Source: Bacteroidota bacterium (lineage in GTDB: Bacteria > Bacteroidota > Bacteroidia > CAILMK01). From it: a stretch of DNA of 52,805 nucleotides. This document shows positions 38,192 through 47,565 of the stretch, in pieces. A program made the translations under genes and the position numbers. Each line of letters begins with the position of its first letter. Position 1 is the first letter of the stretch. The notes beneath the pieces are model-generated. The model saw nothing but the letters and a program-made list of their open reading frames with translations. It was not told the origin of the DNA and did not search any database. The stretch spans positions 1 to 52,805 of the forward strand of contig JABDBQ010000016.1 of NCBI GenBank assembly GCA_013288555.1. The letters run 5' to 3'.

Positions 38192-39829
38192 ATGAAAATT
38201 GCAATTGCTCAGTTGGATTATCGTATCGGGGATTTCGGGAAAAACACCTCGAGGATTATTGATTGTATTCGGAATGCAAAATCTAAAAAAGCGGACCTTG
38301 TTGTTTTTGCAGAGCTGGCCATTTGTGGTTATCCTCCAAAGGATTTCCTTGAGTTCAATGATTTTATTTCACTTTGCGAACAATCTGTTGAGAAAATAGC
38401 AAGATGTTGTATAGATATTGCGGCTATTGTGGGTGGCCCATCGATTAATCCGGCCCTCAAAGGTAAAGCACTCCATAACTCTGCTTATTTCCTGAAAGAT
38501 GGTAAAATTAACCAGGTCATTCATAAAACTTTGCTTCCGAATTATGATATTTTTGATGAGTACCGTTATTTTGAGCCAAACAGGGTGTTTGAATGTATAG
38601 AACTGAATGGCAGTAGAATAGCGCTTACCATTTGCGAGGATTTATGGAATATCATAGATGATCCGTTATATATCGAAAACCCGATGGATCATCTTATTAA
38701 AGAGCGGCCTGATTTTGCTGTGAATATAGCAGCCTCTCCATTTTCATATTCACATGATGCTTTGAGGACAAGCATCCTACAGAAAAATGCATTAAAATAT
38801 AAAATCCCTTTTTTCAATGTGAATCATACCGGGGCGCAAACTGAACTTGTCTTTGATGGTAGTTCAACGATTGTTAGCCAGGACGGATCAATATTTAAAC
38901 TATCCTCTTTCCAGGAAGAAATTAAATACTTTGACCTTGAGGAAGCGAAGCAGGGGCAAGGGTTTGGAAATTATTTTCTCAAAAACAAAAGTGAATTGAT
39001 CTATCTTGCACTCATTGAGGGTATAAAAGGATATTTTCAAAAATTAGGATTTAAAAAAGCAGTTCTGGGCATGTCAGGTGGAATAGATTCAGCGGTAGTA
39101 TTAGCACTCGCCGCTAAGGCTCTTGGAAAAGAAAATGTTATGGCTGTTATGATGCCTTCGCCATATTCATCACCAGGGTCTGTTTCTGATTCTATTGAAA
39201 TGATACAAAGAACCGGAGTTGATTCTCAGACAATTCCAATAGAAGCGGCTATGAAAGCCTATGAGTCAATTCTGTCACCTGCAATGGCCGGGCTTCCTGA
39301 AGATATTACAGAAGAAAATATACAATCCCGGATCAGGGGTGCTATATTAATGGCCTTGTCCAACAAACTGAACCTGATTCTGTTAAATACGTCAAATAAA
39401 AGTGAATTTGCCGTAGGATACAGTACTTTATATGGAGATTCTATCGGTGCTATTTCTGTTCTGGGCGATGTGTATAAAACGGAAGTTTACGACCTGGCTA
39501 AGTATATTAATGAAATTGATGGAGACATAATCCCCTTGAATATCATTGAAAAAGCGCCATCTGCTGAGTTGAGACCGGATCAAAAAGATATTGATACTTT
39601 ACCTCCATATGAAATCCTGGATCAGATATTGTACCAGTATATTGAAAAGAGACAAGGGCCTGTCGAAATCATAGCCCAGGGATTTGATGAGCTTCTTGTT
39701 TATCGTATCTGTAAAATGGTAAACCAGACAGAGTACAAAAGGTTCCAGGCGCCTCCTATCTTACGGGTTTCTGATAAAGCATTTGGATCGGGTAGGAGAT
39801 TGCCGATCGTTGCCAAATACCTGGGATAA
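38192..39829 (+). CDS. nadE: Glutamine-dependent NAD+ synthase
   Basis: 545 residues from the ATG at 38192. The N-terminal nitrilase domain has F-A-E-L-A-I-C-G-Y-P-P, I-H-K-T-L-L-P-N-Y-D-I-F-D-E-Y-R and catalytic Cys in T-I-C-E-D-L-W-N. The C-terminal synthetase domain has G-M-S-G-G-I-D-S-A-V-V and N-T-S-N-K-S-E-F-A-V-G-Y. It converts deamido-NAD to NAD using glutamine and ATP. The start is only five bases after a terminator T-run, so little leader exists and it is probably transcribed by read-through or from inside that region. Confidence 0.95.
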   Translation: MKIAIAQLDYRIGDFGKNTSRIIDCIRNAKSKKADLVVFAELAICGYPPKDFLEFNDFISLCEQSVEKIARCCIDIAAIVGGPSINPALKGKALHNSAYFLKDGKINQVIHKTLLPNYDIFDEYRYFEPNRVFECIELNGSRIALTICEDLWNIIDDPLYIENPMDHLIKERPDFAVNIAASPFSYSHDALRTSILQKNALKYKIPFFNVNHTGAQTELVFDGSSTIVSQDGSIFKLSSFQEEIKYFDLEEAKQGQGFGNYFLKNKSELIYLALIEGIKGYFQKLGFKKAVLGMSGGIDSAVVLALAAKALGKENVMAVMMPSPYSSPGSVSDSIEMIQRTGVDSQTIPIEAAMKAYESILSPAMAGLPEDITEENIQSRIRGAILMALSNKLNLILLNTSNKSEFAVGYSTLYGDSIGAISVLGDVYKTEVYDLAKYINEIDGDIIPLNIIEKAPSAELRPDQKDIDTLPPYEILDQILYQYIEKRQGPVEIIAQGFDELLVYRICKMVNQTEYKRFQAPPILRVSDKAFGSGRRLPIVAKYLG

Positions 39830-39830
39830 T

Positions 39831-41165
39831 TTATCTTATCAGGTTTATCATTCCAGAATAAACTTTTTCATTCGACTGGTATTTAATAAGATATAATCCT
39901 GTAGGAAAACTACTTAAATCTATTTTTGGGTCTGATCTATCATTAATAACTGATTCGAAACAAACAACGACACCGGCACTATTGAATATTTCTATGCTAT
40001 ATGTTTGACCAGCAATATTGTTATCGAAATGAAGTTTAAACTGTCCGGTAGAAGGGTTCGGGTAGATTTTCAATATTTGAGATATGTCATTTTGAGGGTT
40101 TATTCCTGAATTTTCATTCACGGTAATATAATTAATTTTGAGGCGGGTATTATAACTCGAAGATTTACCACCTTTTAGGCTGATCCAGTATTTACCGGTA
40201 TCTGTGAATAGAACTTTTGGATTTGGGCTTGTATTGCCAGTTCCTCCCACGAATTTATATTTCGGGGGGAGTACGGTCCAAAGCCAGGAGTCTAAAGTAT
40301 CTTTTGTTCGGTCAAAAAATGATACTGTATCTTTTAGGGCGATATTCGTATCGTTTGCCATGAAATCAACCTGGGGACCAGACGGATCCATAATGTCCTT
40401 GTAACTATCACTGTAAAAAAGATGCATTGATGTGCCTCCAGAGCCATTTGGAATCACATTCGCCTGAAAAACAGGAATGTGTTCGGAATTGGAAATCCAT
40501 TTATATTGAATAGCACTATTATTTTGGGGTGTACCGGCAAGGGTGTCAAATTCTGTAACCACAGATTTAATGCGAAGGCAATTGTATGTTTTATAAGGGG
40601 TTATAATCACACCCCAACCGTCAACCGTATCTACTCTTTTTCCTGAAATTCGTGCGCTTGTCCCTAAAATAGATGCTTTCCCTCCATAGATACAGCTGTC
40701 GGTATTTCCATATTTCATTGGGAAACGATAAACGATATCAGGTGAGGAATAGGGTAGTGGCGTGGGCAGATTTATGATCGGAACCGTAATACCCAGGCCA
40801 ACCTGCCTGAAATCTGAACTACTTGATTTAAAGAAAGCGTAAGATCCTGCTACATTAGGATTTTTAAGGTCTAAACCAATATCTCCATTGAATGGTGTAC
40901 TATATGCTGAACTAATGTTTGCAGGCGATGCAAATTTATAGGTATCCTGGTTATAACTTATGACGCCGGAAAAATCCCACGTGTGATTTGGCCCAGTTGA
41001 ATTAACATCAACAGAATACCTGCTCTGACTATAGATAATATTTTCCCCTGCTGCCGGGGAACTGCTGTCGGTAACAATAATCTGACCAAGACTTTTGCTT
41101 GCAACAAATGCCAGAGCCAAAAATAAAAAAAATCCTAAAAATTTACGTGGAATAATAATTTGCAT
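39831..41165 (-). CDS. Secreted protein with T9SS C-terminal sorting domain
   Basis: 444 residues. A signal peptide ends near S-L-G-Q. A PKD-like domain is near 285-355, followed by the type A sorting domain (about 365-444): K-I-Y-P-N-P-S-T-G-Q-F near its start and L-S-S-F-P-T-G-L-Y-L-I-K-Y near its end. The type IX secretion system exports such proteins and removes the sorting domain. No catalytic motif is recognised. It is convergent with nadE (one base between stop codons). Confidence 0.9.
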   Translation of the reverse strand: MQIIIPRKFLGFFLFLALAFVASKSLGQIIVTDSSSPAAGENIIYSQSRYSVDVNSTGPNHTWDFSGVISYNQDTYKFASPANISSAYSTPFNGDIGLDLKNPNVAGSYAFFKSSSSDFRQVGLGITVPIINLPTPLPYSSPDIVYRFPMKYGNTDSCIYGGKASILGTSARISGKRVDTVDGWGVIITPYKTYNCLRIKSVVTEFDTLAGTPQNNSAIQYKWISNSEHIPVFQANVIPNGSGGTSMHLFYSDSYKDIMDPSGPQVDFMANDTNIALKDTVSFFDRTKDTLDSWLWTVLPPKYKFVGGTGNTSPNPKVLFTDTGKYWISLKGGKSSSYNTRLKINYITVNENSGINPQNDISQILKIYPNPSTGQFKLHFDNNIAGQTYSIEIFNSAGVVVCFESVINDRSDPKIDLSSFPTGLYLIKYQSNEKVYSGMINLIR

Positions 41166-41187
41166 GCCCGGGCTTTTTTGATCTTAA

Positions 41188-41195
41188 CAAAGATA
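41188..41195 (-). promoter_or_regulatory. -7 box (TATCTTTG) for the T9SS protein
   Basis: Minus-strand exact TAnnTTTG match, 22 bases before the ATG at 41165. Confidence 0.5.
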
Positions 41196-41223
41196 AGTAA
41201 AAAAGCACCCGGTTTACTTGCTT

Positions 41224-42156
41224 TCAGATTGACTTTTCCTTCCCGATTACATTCCAATTCTGATAGTCAAACAGCCTTTTCCCTCTAAAAGAGTTCTTTT
41301 CAATAAAAGTCAGAATCCTGTATTTTAATTTTTCATGTTTATATAATCCCCGGTCTGGTTCAACAAACTTTTTATCCTGATTCAGTTCATCGGTCCAATG
41401 GTGATTTGCAATCCAATCATTCATAAGAGCAGGGTGTGTTTCTTTAAAAACGGGTATCCGTCCAAGGGCTCCATAGTCGAATTCAAGTGGCTTTTCATTA
41501 AACATGGCTTCTGCTGCATCTTTTCCCCAATACTGCGATTCCTGCTCTTTCTTTTTACCCCTCATGAGCCTTGGTGGTCTTACCCAGCCGTAATGGTAAA
41601 TATATGCCGGAATATCAATAACACTCAATTTTTCTCCATTCGTTTTCCGGAAAGATTGCGCATCACCTACCGATTGAATGGAAGAATTGTTCCTTATAAT
41701 CCTGATTTCCTTGGAATACCACCCATGAAAACCATCCACGATATGATTATAATCTCCCCAGAAATGCCGGTAATGGAATAAGAAACCATCAACTTTCTGG
41801 TTTGAATGATATTTAAAACATGCGTTTTTTATGATGGAATGATACTTTTCGTGTACCACTTCATCAGCCTGGATGTAAAAACACCAGTCTCCGGTGCATT
41901 GTGAAAGGGCGAAATTTGTTTCATGGCTATAAATAGCACCCATTTTAAAAAGGTCTTCGTCCCATTTCCGTTTATAAATCCTGATCTTATCAGAATTTAT
42001 AGATAAAATATCTGCTTCTGTGCGATCGTCAGGATCACATTCTCCAAGCGCAATAACAAATTCATCTACAATGGGCAGTATTGAAAGTATGGATTCCTTA
42101 ATCGGGAAATAATATTTTGTGGCATTCCTGACAAATGTGAATCCTGAAATCTTCAT
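41224..42156 (-). CDS. Glycosyltransferase, GT2-like
   Basis: 310 residues, GT-A type. M-K-I-S-G-F-T-F-V-R-N-A at the N-terminus, V-D-E-F-V-I-A-L-G-E-C-D-P-D-D-R-T, and I-Q-A-D-E-V-V-H in place of the usual D-x-D metal site, then a domain rich in Trp and His. It is the last gene of a three-gene operon and starts in the overlap TAATG with the ligase gene. It probably adds a sugar to the same polymer the ligase handles. Confidence 0.85.
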   Translation of the reverse strand: MKISGFTFVRNATKYYFPIKESILSILPIVDEFVIALGECDPDDRTEADILSINSDKIRIYKRKWDEDLFKMGAIYSHETNFALSQCTGDWCFYIQADEVVHEKYHSIIKNACFKYHSNQKVDGFLFHYRHFWGDYNHIVDGFHGWYSKEIRIIRNNSSIQSVGDAQSFRKTNGEKLSVIDIPAYIYHYGWVRPPRLMRGKKKEQESQYWGKDAAEAMFNEKPLEFDYGALGRIPVFKETHPALMNDWIANHHWTDELNQDKKFVEPDRGLYKHEKLKYRILTFIEKNSFRGKRLFDYQNWNVIGKEKSI

Positions 42157-43469
42157 TAATTAAGGTTTGCCGGGTTATTAAAATTTGCTTGTGTTTGAAG
42201 CATCTCTGCATATTTAGAAGTGCCTCCGGATTTTATATCTTTTTGTTCATTGCTTAGTAAAATATAGAAGAGACAAAAGAAAGTTATCCCCACCTGGCGC
42301 TCCAATAAATATTCAGCCTGGAATGCTATAACGCAAACAATGATAAACATGAAGAAAAGATAGTTTCGGAAAACCGCCCCATTAAATACCGGAAAAAAAA
42401 TCATAAAACATAATGCTGAGAAACCAATAATACCCATGGAAACTAGTGAATAAAGAAATTCATTATGTGGTTTGATACGGTTTATAGTGATAAGATCAGA
42501 ATTTTCAAGTGTATATTCCTGATCCATAGCTTCCGTGATATTGGCAGGCCCAACACCGTTAATCATATTCTTCATAAAAACTGCCCATCCTACTTTAAGG
42601 GCTTCAAAACGCATAGAAACCGAATAGTGGTTAATATTATCACCTGATTCATATTTATGAAGATCGAGCCGGGTATTATCAAAACGGTTTGATTCAGAGG
42701 GAATGATTTTTACCGTTATAACTGCCAATGAAACCAAACCCAGACCAATAAATATTCCTGTCAGGATTTTTTTTGATTTGAAGAAAAGCCATAAAATAGA
42801 AGTTAAAGCCTCAGCATAGAAACAGAATAATCCCGTACGTGCAGCAATGGTATGGAGCAGGATAACGACTATAATAAAAGTAGCCCATGCAGCTTTTCTA
42901 TATAAAGGTCGTTGAATTTTTTCAATAAATAGACCCCATTGCAAAATGCCTGCAGCAAATGCAAGTAAAACACTGAAGTAAATGTGATTGATGCCTGTAA
43001 CAATAGGTATTGGCTTGGAATGTGTGATGGATTCCTGGATGGCCTGGAAATGAATGATATAATTAATAAAAGAAATAATTCCTGCCAATGTTACAACTCC
43101 TATAAGTGTTGCAAAAATGATGTTTCTCTGTGGTTTTGAAATGGATTTTTCATCACTTAACCCAAATGGAACTAATACCAGTGGCAATTGCATAACAACC
43201 CATTGTTTATAAACGGAAAGGTTTCCCAGGTGCCATATTGATAATACAATCAGCAGATAATAAACCGCCATTGCTGCAGCATACCTGTTCTTGTAGATAT
43301 TCCGGAATGCGGTTTTCAATCCTCCATTTAAAAAAGGATGAAGAAATATCATGACCACCCCGATACTTTGAGGCGCCGGGCTTTTTTCAGCAATAATAAA
43401 ACCGGCTGAAATTAACATTGCACCAATAAAGGCCATGTTGGGCAGCAAAAGTGCAATTATTTTTTTCAT
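42156..43469 (-). CDS. O-antigen ligase family membrane protein
   Basis: 437 residues with about ten or eleven membrane helices and a periplasmic loop with R-F-E-A-L-K-V-G-W and K-P-H-N-E-F-L-Y-S-L, the Wzy_C/O-antigen ligase signature (His in P-H-N-E-F). Such proteins ligate or polymerise glycans on lipid carriers at the periplasmic face. Ligase or polymerase cannot be told apart here. Both neighbours overlap it by TAATG. Confidence 0.86.
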   Translation of the reverse strand: MKKIIALLLPNMAFIGAMLISAGFIIAEKSPAPQSIGVVMIFLHPFLNGGLKTAFRNIYKNRYAAAMAVYYLLIVLSIWHLGNLSVYKQWVVMQLPLVLVPFGLSDEKSISKPQRNIIFATLIGVVTLAGIISFINYIIHFQAIQESITHSKPIPIVTGINHIYFSVLLAFAAGILQWGLFIEKIQRPLYRKAAWATFIIVVILLHTIAARTGLFCFYAEALTSILWLFFKSKKILTGIFIGLGLVSLAVITVKIIPSESNRFDNTRLDLHKYESGDNINHYSVSMRFEALKVGWAVFMKNMINGVGPANITEAMDQEYTLENSDLITINRIKPHNEFLYSLVSMGIIGFSALCFMIFFPVFNGAVFRNYLFFMFIIVCVIAFQAEYLLERQVGITFFCLFYILLSNEQKDIKSGGTSKYAEMLQTQANFNNPANLN

Positions 43470-44473
43470 TATTGACCCGTTGTATCAGCCACAGAATAAT
43501 CAAGTCTTACACGAAAGTCTTTATCTATAATCCCAAGCTCATTAGCGGTATTTTTACTTATTTTAACTATTATAGATTTATTGTCATCTGTGTCAGGCAA
43601 TTGCCCGATTACTTTTACATATTTAACTTTCCCGTTCATTGGATTTGTCAACCTGATAATGGTACCAGCTGGGGCTGTTTTATGCATTGCTAGACTGATT
43701 TCGCTCATACTTCCATCATCTACCCAGGTACCCATTCCGTTTTCTGTAACTGTTTTTTTAGGGCCATTATCAGAAGCCGGTTTTTCAGCCAGGTCTGGTT
43801 TTATTTTAGTATCCTTCTTTTTGACGTTTTTAGTCTTCAGTTCAGGTTGATCTTTTGGATTTAATTTTTCTTTCGGCGTTATCTTTTGTGAGATGGTTTT
43901 CTTTGCCTTAAAACCAACAATTATTTTATCACCGGGTTGGATGGAATTAATATCTTCATGATTCCATGACTTAAGTTGATCAATAGTAAGATTATGATTT
44001 ACTGCTATTTGCGTTAGGGTTTCTTTTTTTGTAACCTTATGATAAATAGGCTCTTTGTTATCTCCTTGATCAGGATTTTCGATGGATTTGGCCGTGTTTT
44101 CTTTTATAATTGGCCTGGAAAGTTTAGGCTTGCTTCTTTCAACTGCAGCCGTATTCTTTTTATCAGAACCTGAATAGGGTATCATTATTACCTGCCCTAC
44201 AGAAAGGCTTGAACCCATACCCGGATTGGCGGCCTGTATTTTTGGCACAGTCGTTTTATATCTCCTTGCCAGGCCATATAGACCTTGTCCCGGATCTACC
44301 TTATAAATAATAAACAAATTTCCATCTGTTTTTTTTACACCGGTTGAGTCAGGCATCGCATTTATCAGCGAATGCGAAAAGAACAAAATGATGACTAACA
44401 GGGAGATGTTCTTATTTATATTTCTTAGTGCACTCAAATTGATCAAATCATTGTTTTTTTCAGGATATTGCAT
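43469..44473 (-). CDS. LysM and RlpA-like peptidoglycan-associated protein
   Basis: 334 residues. Signal or anchor helix (about 22-40), LysM 1 (about 55-100), LysM 2 (about 143-188), a Lys-rich linker (about 190-245) and a C-terminal double-psi beta-barrel-like domain (about 250-330) with A-P-A-G-T-I-I-R-L-T-N. LysM modules bind peptidoglycan; the RlpA-like end may do so or cleave it. It is the first gene of an operon with the O-antigen ligase and GT2 genes. The call for the last domain is the least certain. Confidence 0.84.
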   Translation of the reverse strand: MQYPEKNNDLINLSALRNINKNISLLVIILFFSHSLINAMPDSTGVKKTDGNLFIIYKVDPGQGLYGLARRYKTTVPKIQAANPGMGSSLSVGQVIMIPYSGSDKKNTAAVERSKPKLSRPIIKENTAKSIENPDQGDNKEPIYHKVTKKETLTQIAVNHNLTIDQLKSWNHEDINSIQPGDKIIVGFKAKKTISQKITPKEKLNPKDQPELKTKNVKKKDTKIKPDLAEKPASDNGPKKTVTENGMGTWVDDGSMSEISLAMHKTAPAGTIIRLTNPMNGKVKYVKVIGQLPDTDDNKSIIVKISKNTANELGIIDKDFRVRLDYSVADTTGQ

Positions 44474-44496
44474 GTCTCTTTAAAAGATTGATTATC

Positions 44497-45153
44497 ATGA
44501 AAAGTATTCTTATTTTCATTTTAATGCTGATATGCACTGCAAATATATGCAATGGTCAGTATTTCAACGCAGGGTTCAGGCTTGGAGGTAATTTTTGCCA
44601 GATAGATGGTGATAATATGAGCGGATATAATTTAGCAGGTCTTGTGGGTGGTGTTTTTGCTTCCTATCAGTTTAACAAGGTCTGGGAGGGGCAGTTTGAA
44701 ATGCTTTACAGTCAAAAAGGCAGCGCAAGGGTTACAACTGATACCTCTGCAAATAACATCAATGGAATATGGGATTTATTCAGGATAGATTATATCGAAG
44801 TTCCGGTAATGGTAAACTGTATCCTAAGCAAAAAGATAAAACTAAGCGGTGGGCTGGGAGGTGCGCTAATGATTGGCAATCATTATATAGGCAAAAACAA
44901 TAATGTTGTGCTAAACAATATAGATGCGGTAACCAAGGGTGAATTAAGCGGCACCATCGGGGCTCAATATTTTTTCACACCAAGAATATCATTATACGGG
45001 AGGTTCACATACAGCCTGATTGGAATTAACAAACCCAACCCAGCCCTCAGTCCATCACTTAATGCTACAGCCTTTTACTTATACGATGGGGGAATGGCTA
45101 ATAATGTTATTTCTTTCGGTATCTATTATTATATGCTCAAACCGGTGAAATAA
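44497..45153 (+). CDS. Outer-membrane beta-barrel protein, PorT-like
   Basis: 218 residues from the ATG at 44497 (one is three codons earlier). A signal peptide ends near N-G-Q. The mature part has the PorT-like repeat: F-N-A-G-F-R-L-G-G-N-F-C at the N-terminus, Q-F-E-M-L-Y-S-Q-K-G, Y-I-E-V-P-V-M-V, then five further beta hairpins to I-S-F-G-I-Y-Y-Y. It is divergent from the LysM gene. The family is common and its role is usually unknown. Confidence 0.8.
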   Translation: MKSILIFILMLICTANICNGQYFNAGFRLGGNFCQIDGDNMSGYNLAGLVGGVFASYQFNKVWEGQFEMLYSQKGSARVTTDTSANNINGIWDLFRIDYIEVPVMVNCILSKKIKLSGGLGGALMIGNHYIGKNNNVVLNNIDAVTKGELSGTIGAQYFFTPRISLYGRFTYSLIGINKPNPALSPSLNATAFYLYDGGMANNVISFGIYYYMLKPVK

Positions 45154-45187
45154 ACATGAAGACAGCTTCAGTGAAGTTCAATTTATG

Positions 45188-46159
45188 TTATAATAATTTG
45201 TTGATGATATCATCAACAGAAATTCCTTCAGCTTCAGCTTTATAGTTTTTAACGATCCTATGTCGTAATACCGCATGCGCAATGGCCTGAACATCTTCTA
45301 TATCAGGTGAATATTTGCCATTAAAGACTGCGTGGCATTTTGCACCAACTGTTAAATTCTGTGAAGCCCGCGGACCTGCACCCCATTCTATATAATCTTT
45401 CACTATTTGCGGCGCCATTGGAGATGCGGGTCTTGTTTTTGCAGTAAGTTTTACGGCGTATTCAAGCACATTGTCTGCAACAGGTACTTTTCTGATCAGA
45501 TTTTGAAAATGAATAATTTCGGCAGCGGTCAGCACTTTTTTTACACTTATATTAGTATCAGACGTTGTGTTTTTTACAATCTGAAGTTCATCTTCATACC
45601 TTGGGTAATCCAGGACAATATTAAACATAAACCTGTCCAGCTGAGCCTCTGGCAGGGGATAGGTACCTTCCTGTTCTATTGGGTTTTGTGTAGCGAGAAC
45701 AAAAAAAGGATCTTCCAGGGTATGCATTTGGCCCCCTACGGTTACACTCTTTTCCTGCATGGCTTCGAGAAGTGCGGCCTGGGTTTTTGGCGGGGTTCTG
45801 TTTATTTCATCCGCCAGGATGATATTGGCGAATACCGGTCCTCTGATGAATCTGAATTCCTTACGCTCATCAAGAATCTCTGAGCCGGTAATATCACTGG
45901 GCATAAGGTCAGGGGTAAATTGTATCCTGTTAAATTTAAGATCCAAAGCGGAAGCAATAGTGTGTACAAGCAAAGTTTTAGCCAGCCCGGGAACCCCGAT
46001 CAACAGACTATGTCCGCGACTGAAAATGGAAATCAAAACGCTTTTAACAATAGCGTCCTGACCTATGATAATTTTACCAATCTCAGAGGCTAATTCTTTA
46101 TATTTGGCCGTTAAAGCGTCAATTGATTCAATATCGGATTTTAATGTGGCATCTGTCAT
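45188..46159 (-). CDS. MoxR family AAA+ ATPase
   Basis: 323 residues. The Walker A variant G-V-P-G-L-A-K-T, Walker B L-A-D-E-I-N-R-T-P-P-K-T-Q-A-A-L-L-E-A-M-Q-E, sensor N-P-I-E-Q-E-G-T-Y-P-L-P-E-A-Q-L-D-R-F and the AAA_3 lid domain. MoxR ATPases usually work with a DUF58 and VWA protein for envelope or metalloprotein maturation; those partners are not in the window, since the chaperone cluster follows. It is probably co-transcribed with the PPIase genes. Confidence 0.93.
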   Translation of the reverse strand: MTDATLKSDIESIDALTAKYKELASEIGKIIIGQDAIVKSVLISIFSRGHSLLIGVPGLAKTLLVHTIASALDLKFNRIQFTPDLMPSDITGSEILDERKEFRFIRGPVFANIILADEINRTPPKTQAALLEAMQEKSVTVGGQMHTLEDPFFVLATQNPIEQEGTYPLPEAQLDRFMFNIVLDYPRYEDELQIVKNTTSDTNISVKKVLTAAEIIHFQNLIRKVPVADNVLEYAVKLTAKTRPASPMAPQIVKDYIEWGAGPRASQNLTVGAKCHAVFNGKYSPDIEDVQAIAHAVLRHRIVKNYKAEAEGISVDDIINKLL

Positions 46160-46197
46160 TCTGGATTGATATTTTATATTGTGATTGAGTATATTAT

Positions 46198-47565
46198 TTA
46201 ATTACCTTTTGAAGCGTTGGATACTGCTTGCCATTTTTCAAGATTCTTACAGGATTTATAGTTTTCGTTTATTCTTATATAAGTTAAAGGCACATATTTT
46301 TTAATCCAGTTATCCAGTGCCTTGGCCTTTTTATCATCCTGGGCCAATTGTTTAATTTTAGGGTAATCATCCTTTAGGTTGGCTTTATGCGGGGCATTTT
46401 TTGATTTAAGATAGAGAAGGCGATATCCTTCTTTTCCGTCCAGTTTTGATTTATAAAATGCAGGCGCTGAAATTCCGCCTATTTTCAATTTGTCTATTCC
46501 TTCAAAGGTAACAGCATCAAGCTCATCAACAGGAATATGCGATGAATTAGTTTTCATATCAACCATCATCCCACCCCTGTTTTTGGTATTTTCGTCTTCA
46601 GAATATTTATATGCGAATGCTGAAAATAGAGAATCCTTTTTCCCTTTAGAGATTTCAGATTTAAGGCTGTCAAGGGTTAATTTAGTTCTGTCCAATGAGT
46701 TTAAACTTATAGTAGGCCGGATAAGAATGTGTCTTACATGGATCATATCACCTTTTCGTTCGATCATTTGAATGATATGATAACCATATTTGGTTTTTAT
46801 GGGCATTGAAATAGAATCTTTACGTAATGCAAGTGCTGCAGCCGCAAATTCTGGGACAAAATTATCTGAACGTTGCATCCCCAGGTCACCCCCCTTTACC
46901 GCTGACCCATCGTCTGCTGAATAAAGAATGGCTTCAGTAGCAAATGAAGCTTTACCGCTTAAGATATCTGCCCGGATCTTTATTAATTTATTGATGACGT
47001 CTTCATTATCCTGCTTTGACGGTTCAGGAAATATCAAAATCTGTCCGATTTCAAATTCTGTATTATAATAAGGCAAACTGTCAGCCGGTATTGCATTGTA
47101 ATATTTCTTTATTTCTTCAGGTGTAGGATCTATATCGCTTACTACCTTATTTTGTTCCTGTTCTTCAAGCAACTGGGATTTGACTTCATCTCTGAAATCA
47201 TCTTTTAATTGCCTCATTGTCTTATGATAATATTTTTCTATAGCATCTTCACTACCATATTGTTGTACGAAAAACTCCATCCGCCGGTTTAGTTCAGTCT
47301 CAATCTGTTCATCAGTAATTTTCAGACTGTCAACTTTCGCCCTGTTAAGAAGCAGTTTTTTTTGCATCAACTGATCTACGACCAGGCATCTGGCAAAAGC
47401 GGTTTTTGTAGAATAAATATCTTTATACTGTGTAAGCTGCGATTCAACATCAGAAAGTAAAACAACGTCATTCCCAACGACTGCAACTATTTCATCGAGT
47501 ACTTTTTGTGCATTAACTTTTGAAATGCATATTATTAAAATCAGCGAAAGAAGTATCTGTTTCAT
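46198..47565 (-). CDS. SurA-like peptidyl-prolyl isomerase with two parvulin domains
   Basis: 455 residues. A signal peptide ends near V-N-A-Q; an N-terminal SurA chaperone helix domain (about 20-160) then precedes two PpiC domains, the first at about 165-275 (G-G-D-L-G and Y-G-Y-H-I-I-Q), the second from V-R-H-I-L-I-R-P. It is the closest SurA counterpart in the cluster. It helps unfolded beta-barrel proteins reach BAM in the periplasm. Its start overlaps the stop of the lipoprotein gene upstream. Confidence 0.9.
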   Translation of the reverse strand: MKQILLSLILIICISKVNAQKVLDEIVAVVGNDVVLLSDVESQLTQYKDIYSTKTAFARCLVVDQLMQKKLLLNRAKVDSLKITDEQIETELNRRMEFFVQQYGSEDAIEKYYHKTMRQLKDDFRDEVKSQLLEEQEQNKVVSDIDPTPEEIKKYYNAIPADSLPYYNTEFEIGQILIFPEPSKQDNEDVINKLIKIRADILSGKASFATEAILYSADDGSAVKGGDLGMQRSDNFVPEFAAAALALRKDSISMPIKTKYGYHIIQMIERKGDMIHVRHILIRPTISLNSLDRTKLTLDSLKSEISKGKKDSLFSAFAYKYSEDENTKNRGGMMVDMKTNSSHIPVDELDAVTFEGIDKLKIGGISAPAFYKSKLDGKEGYRLLYLKSKNAPHKANLKDDYPKIKQLAQDDKKAKALDNWIKKYVPLTYIRINENYKSCKNLEKWQAVSNASKGN

